A program made the translations under genes and the position numbers. 64,000 bases of DNA, taken from Artemia franciscana. Its lineage: Eukaryota; Arthropoda; Branchiopoda; Anostraca; Artemiidae. Location: assembly GCF_032884065.1 (NCBI RefSeq), contig NC_088863.1, positions 40,395,076 through 40,459,075 on the forward strand, given 5' to 3'. Positions 57,819 to 64,000 of the stretch are shown piece by piece. A model generated the notes under the pieces. It was not told the origin of the DNA, did no database searches, and saw only the letters and a list, made by a program, of their open reading frames with translations. Every line of letters begins with the position of its first letter. The stretch's first letter is position 1.

Positions 57819-59394
57819 TTCACCGCCGACGAGTGCTGATGAAAAAGTGTGTTTGCAGAGGGTGTATCATAAAGAAAAAATTGGTTTGAAAGTCATAAAC
57901 GTTTTTTTTTCCTGGGAAGGAAAAGTGCAATTGTAAAAAAAAAAAATAAATAAATAGAAGTCACCAGAAATTCAAGGAAGTTTGAAGTGTCAATGGTTTG
58001 GATCCAATTCTGCTTCTACTTTCGAGCCTAAGAAAAATAAACTCAAAGCCTATTTACCACAAATAAAAAAAAGAGTGTTAATCCAATTTGTGTGCTGTAG
58101 AATAAAAATAGTTTTGACAAAATTTGAATTCATTTACATTAAAAAAAAATTCCTACCTATTAGTCTTCAAATAACTACTAGTTTTAGAGCTCCCCATCCC
58201 AACGCCTTTACGTGCAATAAATTCATACGAATATAGAGATGCATACAATGTATTTTGCAATATGTAGAAAGGGGCAAATTTGTCGCTTTTTCAATTATTT
58301 TCTACGAAAACACAAAAAGGCTTATGATCTATTCATAATCTATTTGTGATCAATCAGATAGATGTATTAGATTAATATGATCTATTTATGATCTATCAGA
58401 TCTATTATGATAGATTGATGTTCCGAGGATAGAATTAATACCGCCCAGTGGTTCCGCGTTTCAATGTTCAGTGTTTCTCGGGTGCTAGGTAGGAAAATTA
58501 CTTTTAAAGAGTGCGTTCGGCCAGTATTTATTGCACTCCTGCTGGTTTTCATCTCATGTTCGTGAGGACTATATTGTCCTCATTGAAAATTATGTAAAAA
58601 TCAGAATGGAACTGAAATATAGTAATTTCATGCCACTAAAAAGGAATTTGTAGGATGCATGTTCTACTTTTGGAATCTATGTTACAACATGAGAAATTTT
58701 ACTCTTTTGAACAACAAGAAACCAGATAGTCAAGTGAATATAAAAGCTGAAAATACTGCAGTAGAAGTTGCAATAGGGTGCAGATTAACGTTCGAATAAG
58801 ATAAATAGTTTAGTAGATATGTAATGTCATTGAGTCGATTCAGGTTGGATGAAAAATCATGTTTGCGTCTAAAATAGATATAATGAACGCAAGCCCCTCA
58901 CGGGAAGGATTGTTTTGTCTTCTAGAAATCTGCAAAGATTTATTATTCTTTAAAACAAAAAGAATGGAAGATTATGATAATACTATTTAAAAAGTGCTGC
59001 CTTTTGTGCCAATGGGTTATTCATTCATTTTTAAATTTTAACTACCTCAAGAGATGAAATGTCTGACAGAATTGATTTCCAAATACCTGCAATTTGCAGT
59101 AATTCAAATTATTATATGAAACAATCTGCGTCTTAGAGATATTTATTATCTTCCTTTTCAAGTGAAATCCATTCAATCACTTAGTTCAACCATTTTCCAA
59201 GGTTGAATTTAGGTATCAAGATAATTCGATGTTGTTTTTTTTTCCAAATACGCAACATCGTTTTTTCCAAAATGCAGAAATAGCTTGATTTTGCACTTTT
59301 TGTACTAGAATTATGGCTATCTTATCTTTAACACAAGATGGTACCTTCCCTTTACAAACATTTGTTCATTGATAGCAATAGATAAGAACTAAGA
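56478..59394. other. Non-coding; poly-T tract and GATCTAT-rich cluster
   Basis: No gene is recognised. There is a T tract at 57796-57820. At 58320-58430 the words GATCTAT, GATCAATC and ATGATCTAT recur in both orientations. The short frames here (such as 57982-58236) show no family features. Confidence 0.5.
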
Positions 59395-61190
59395 GCTCAT
59401 ATGGCACTTACGACGAGGCCGGAACAGCCAAGAGCCAAAAGATCATATGGTATGAGCTCTAGCCAAATTCTAAGAATCAATAGATTAATTTAAAAAGAAT
59501 ATCAGAGGCTTAATGCCGGACGGGATTTAAAATAAAAGCTCTGAGTCACGAGGTCCTTCTGTATATCAAAATTCATTAAGATCCGATCACTCACTTGTAA
59601 GTTATAAATACCTTTTTTTTTCTAATTTTTCCTTTCCCTTCAACCTCCCAGATGGTCGAATCAGGGGTCAGCGACTTTATCAAGTAAATTTGTGTAGCTC
59701 TCTGCGTGCCTACCAATTTTCATCGTCCTAGCACGTCCAGAAGCACCAAACTCGCCAAAGCACTGAACCCCACCCCCTAACTCCCCGAAAGAGAGCGAAT
59801 CCAGTACGGTTACTTCAATCACGTATCTAAGACATTTGCTTATTCTACCACCAAGTTTCATCCCAATTTCTCCACTATAAGTCGGGATTAGAAATAAGAG
59901 CTCTGAGACATGAGTTCCTTCTAAATATCAAATTTCATTAAGATCCAATCACCCGTTCTTAAGTCAAAAATACCTCAATTTTTCTAATTTTTCCAAATCA
60001 GCACCACCAGCCCCCCCCCACAAAGATATCGGACCGTTCCAATAACCTCAATCATGTATTTATAACATGTAATAATTCTTCCCATCAAGTTTCATCCTGA
60101 TCTCTCCACTCTAAGCGTTTTCAAAGATTTTCGGTTTCCAATATTTCTGTTTCCGCCCTCTAGCCCTCTATATCCGCGGTTCGGATTCGAATTGAAAATT
60201 GAGAGATCCTTCTATATATCAAGTTTCATTAGGATCCGATCACCCATTCGAAGATAAAGATACCTCAATTTTCATGTTTTCCAAGAATTCTGGTTTCCCC
60301 CTCCAACTTCCCCAAATGTCATCGGATATGGTCGGGATTAAAATAAGAGCTCTAAAGCACAAGATCCTGCTCAATATCAAATTTCATTAAGATCTGATCA
60401 CCCGTTCGTAAGTTACAAATACCTCATTTTTTCTAATTTTTCCGTATTATCCCCCCCCCCCAACTCCACCAAAGAGAGCGGATCTGGCCTGGTTATGTCA
60501 GTCATGTATCTTGGACTTGTGCTTATTCTTACCACCAGGTTTCATCCTGATCTCTCCGCCTTAAGCGTTTTCCAAGATTTTAGGTCCCCCTTCCCCCCAA
60601 TGACACTGGATCTGTTCGGGATTTAAAATAAGAGATCTGAGTTAAGAGGACCTTATAAATATGAAATTTCATTAAGATCTGACCACTTCTTCGTAAGTGA
60701 AAAATACTTCTTTTTTCTAATTTTTCAAAACTACCCCCTCCCCTCTCAACATCCCCAAAGAAAGTGGATCCGTTCCAGTTATGTCAGTCACGTATCTAGG
60801 ACTTGTGCTTATTTTTCCCATTAAGTTTCATCACGATCCCTCCACTCTAAGCCTTTTCCAAGATTTTAGGTCCTCCCCAATGTCACCAGATCCGGTTGGG
60901 ATTTAAAATAAGAGCTCTGAAACACGATATCCTTCCAAACATCAAATTTCATTAAGATCCAATCACCCTTTCGTAAGTTAAAAATACCTCAATTGGGGAA
61001 AAGACAATTTCCATTTTAATCTGGTCTGGTTCCTGATACGCCTACCAAATTTCTTCGTCCTAGCTTACCTGGAAGTGACTAAAGTAGCAAAACCGGGACA
61101 GACAGACAGACAGACCGACAGACATTCAGACCGACCGACCGAAAGAATTTGCGATCGCTATACGTCACTTGGTAGATACCAAGTGCAATA
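59395..61190 (-). mobile_element. Element D, copy 2 (inverted, 1.8 kb)
   Basis: The left end (59395-59515) is the complement of the right end of copy 1: GAGCTCATATGGCACTTACGACGAGG, ATCATATGGTATGAGCTCTAGC, TTCTAAGAATCAATAGA and AGAGGCTTAATGCCGG. The right end has the hairpin CACTTGGT-AGAT-ACCAAGTG (61166-61185) and the GACAGACAGACCGACAGAC-rich stretch. Internal repeats (AAATTTCATTAAGATCCGATCACCC) lie near 59575, 59930, 60221, 60385, 60667 and 60946. It lacks about three units relative to copy 1. No coding frame. Confidence 0.8.
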
Positions 61191-64000
61191 AAAAACTAGC
61201 GTTGCATTGGTCAGTTTCTCTCGCTCATCTAGAAAGTTTGTACTGTATTTTGGATTACCGTAGCCAAGTTAATGAACAAACATAGTGTGATAGAAAGCGA
61301 TTTTTACAGGAAAGTAAAGATTGGTCGTCGGATCTTTTGACTCTCATTAGCAGAGTATAAATAGCAAAAACACAGTATAAGTAGCGAAAGCTCCTATTTT
61401 GGGAAATATTAAGGTCGGTCTATAACTTTGCCTTGCATAACCATCTATTCAAATCTTCCAAGTACCGACTGAAATTTCGGTGAGGAATTCCTTTGAGGAA
61501 TCGCTGGACCCCGTTTTCGAAAACAAAATTGTTTTACTCCACACATATTTCTACTGTGGGTATAAATGACTGCTTGGTTTTAAATATAATGATACTTAGA
61601 CCCTTTATATGAATCAAAAAGTTGTGTTTGTATAAAGCACTTCGATTTTCCATTTATTCTCCTGTCAGAGTGGTTTTTCTTCAGGTAGAATTGAGCTTCA
61701 ATTTTTCCCACAGAATCCAACTTTTGAGCTGAGTAGTCTATGCAAACATCGCCTTCTTAAAAGACTTAATCGTGACGAATTCTGAGCGCTAATCCATTAC
61801 TTACTCCAATTCCACAGCCGTATGTTATAATAGAGTAAAGTCACCTTGAACAATTTCTTTTCGAAAGGAATTGTAGCAAACGTGCATGGTTGTTCTACTT
61901 ACATTTCTTTCTACATCAAAGCATTTCTTGTCAGAAGGGATTTGTTTACGCACCTGTCATTCAATGTCACCTGATTTGTTGTCAATGTGTGAGAGTCCAC
62001 GCAAAGTGTCATTGAATTCATGGTGCCCAGTCCATTCTTTTGACAGTTCCAATGAGGCAAAAAATAGACTTGACTGTAAATTTAAGCTCTGTAATTTATT
62101 GGCGTTTTTCCGAGAACTTATCTAATGAAGTTAAAATGGAGTGTAAAAATTGCTATTGTTTTTCTAGCGCTTATTTTACAACAGTCTACGATTGATATAC
62201 TATTGGCATCATATATATTCTAATGGAGCGAGTTCCACATTCTAATGGAGATTGAGTTCCTAATTTTCTTGAAATTTTGTCAGATTTGCACTTTAACCGA
62301 CACTAGCCAGAATTGAACACCTCTTCCAAGGCCAACCATTAAACTGTTTGTAAAGGAAAAGGAGGAGGACCCAAAAAGTTTTCCGGTTGAGCTGGGGGCT
62401 CATTTTCTAAAAACGTTCTTTTTCCCAAAAAAATGTGAATTTTTTTCAGATATAGCAACATTGCACATTTCTTATATTAAAGTTTTTGTTGGGGACGGGA
62501 GCTAAAGCCTCCTGTATGGCTTGCACGTCAACATGTCTACGTCTATAGTTACCAACAAGCTAGAAATAGCGGGAATGCGAATTGGTCAAGAAAAATAAGA
62601 AAACATGTTTCCACTTTCTGCGCATGCTTGAATAGTGGCCGTTTTTCCACTGAAATATTTCTTTCCTTGGTTTCCTCGAAAGTTAGGTACATTTTTAGGA
62701 ATTATGTTTTGAAATGTTTACCTGAAAGTTGTGGGAGTGGGCCAAACGAATTACAATTTTCGGTTTTCTAAGTGAAAATTCATTCTTAAATACTCATTGT
62801 CATTAGCTAAGTATATTTATCATTTCCACTTTAAATACGGTAAGGAGAGTGAATTCTTTCCTTTTTTAGGGAAAAATCCTTCCCTTTAACTCCAAGCAAT
62901 TAGAAAACACAGGTTTACTAAAAACACTGTATATTTTAAGTATTATCTTTTGCAACTTATTATCAGGTAAGAATGTACATAATTTTAGAAAATGGAAGAA
63001 ATTCTATTGAGAAATTCAACATGTCTCAAAAACCTAGAGCCAAAGCCTTAAGGTCTTGCCTAAAAAAAAAAATAAAAAAAAAAATAAAAAAAAAATCTAG
63101 AATGTATTTTTCACGAGGAATATATTGACAGGTGCGTGCTTATTATTTTCAATTTCAAGGGGTCAACGTTTTGTCTCGATTGCCGAAAAACGCCAGGAGA
63201 TAGTTCATTGAATGGAACTTTGAAATTCTAATGCCCCTTTTGCAAGGAAAATGATCATCCAAAATAGAGCAAAGTGTCAAATTAAGCTTTTTTATGCTAC
63301 AAAAAGAATCAACCTCTTAAGTTAACAAATGTCCGCTTTGTAGGCTTTTTGACACTTCATTCCTCGTGGTCGACAGCTAAGGCCCTACAGTTAATGACAT
63401 AATCACGAAATCGTTTCAAGTCAGATTTTCAGATTTTCTTTTGTTGGAGGTTTCTGTAGTTGTTAACAATAATAAAACGAGATTACTCTGAAGTTACTTA
63501 ATGCATCTCGCTCGATAAATTTATCTGTTATTTTTTTTTCTACATAGAAATAACGGATGCAAGTTTCTACATAGATCCTGGCGGAAGTGACTGTGGATTT
63601 GTTTTATGGGGGATATACCTTTTGGCCGAAAGGATCGGCCAATTATTTATTTGAAGGATTCGTTCCATGAGAGATCCTTAAAATAGCTGTAGAGGGTGAA
63701 AAACTTAACTCCTCATCTCCCTTTATTTGGGGTGTTATATTTGGAATAAATAACTAATGTGGGTGCTGACAGGATGTCACCTAACCTCTCATTGTGGTAA
63801 TGTTAGGTTTTAACGGGAAACTTATATTTTTTAACATCGAAGTACTGTTCGAACGCTGAAATTAAGCACAACCAGTGGGAATTTGAAAGGGGCAACAACC
63901 ATCCTCATATAATAATAATAATTAATAATTAAATAATGCTTTAATAACCAAATATGTTTGAAAAGACTGTAGTATGAAGATACAGGACATTTTCTGCGGC
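61191..64000. other. Non-coding; C-element scrap near 63130-63245
   Basis: No gene is recognised. The 79-codon frame at 61886-62125 has no family features. At 63130-63245, GGTGCGTGCTTATTATTTTC, AAGGGGTCAACGTTTTGTCTCG, and AAATTCTAATGCCCCTTTT resemble the C module. An A-rich tract lies at 63061-63095. Confidence 0.45.

Noticed and set aside
57727..57936. Short frame with a phenylalanine run
   Set aside because: Produced by the T tract at 57796-57820, with no other coding features.
63832..63880. 5S-rRNA-like words (GAAATTAAGCACAACC)
   Set aside because: Only a short resemblance to the internal promoter region; the flanks do not fold or align as 5S rRNA.

Overview
The window is AT-rich, intron- and repeat-dominated DNA from an animal. 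The only clear host gene is one coding exon (42930-44044, + strand) of a Shal/Kv4 voltage-gated potassium channel, whose N-terminus is of the arthropod Shal type. With no bacterial-type gene organisation and many non-LTR, hAT and piggyBac relics, I read it as an arthropod genome, probably a crustacean with an expanded, repeat-rich genome. The species is not determinable from what I can see. The Shal exon ends at a GT donor and I found no next exon, so most of the right third of the window is probably intron.

Layout. 1-3.2 kb: a Jockey/I-like non-LTR retrotransposon (gag-like ORF1 with zinc knuckles, then endonuclease and reverse transcriptase), broken by a single amber codon. 3.2-5.2 kb: a decayed second LINE and an oppositely oriented LINE 5' fragment. 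7.2-7.8 kb: a 614-bp AC microsatellite. 8.2-13.1 kb: degenerate 250-340-bp tandem units (family A), into which an intact-ended hAT deletion derivative with an 8-bp target duplication has inserted, then a foldback segment and a 540-bp direct duplication. 13.3-16.0 kb: element D, about 2.7 kb with internal repeats of about 295 bp, embedded in a family C element. 17.7-22.6 kb: a 4.9-kb imperfect inverted repeat. 22.6-26.2 kb: two degraded copies of one Jockey-like family meeting 3' to inverted 5'. 26.9-30.3 kb: a second large inverted duplication built on family C.

32-34 kb: more C and B repeats. 34.2-42.4 kb: four more LINE remnants and a piggyBac transposase pseudogene. 42.9-44.0 kb: the Shal exon. 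46.6-56.5 kb: several family C copies, each normally ending in a hairpin of about 300 bp (palindrome E), alternating with arrays of a 270-bp module (family B), plus a Tc1/mariner-type MITE and a GC-rich double hairpin resembling Helitron 3' ends. 59.4-61.2 kb: an inverted, shorter second copy of element D.

The non-coding repeats are the most unusual part. Families A, C, E and some spacers share a core (AAAACGAACAGAAATTAC and its complement), family C shares its 270-bp module with B, and several elements end in short perfect hairpins. They look like one superfamily of non-autonomous foldback or rolling-circle-like elements. The two arms of each E palindrome carry matching copy-specific variants, which suggests arm-to-arm homogenisation. 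All identities were judged by eye, not by alignment.
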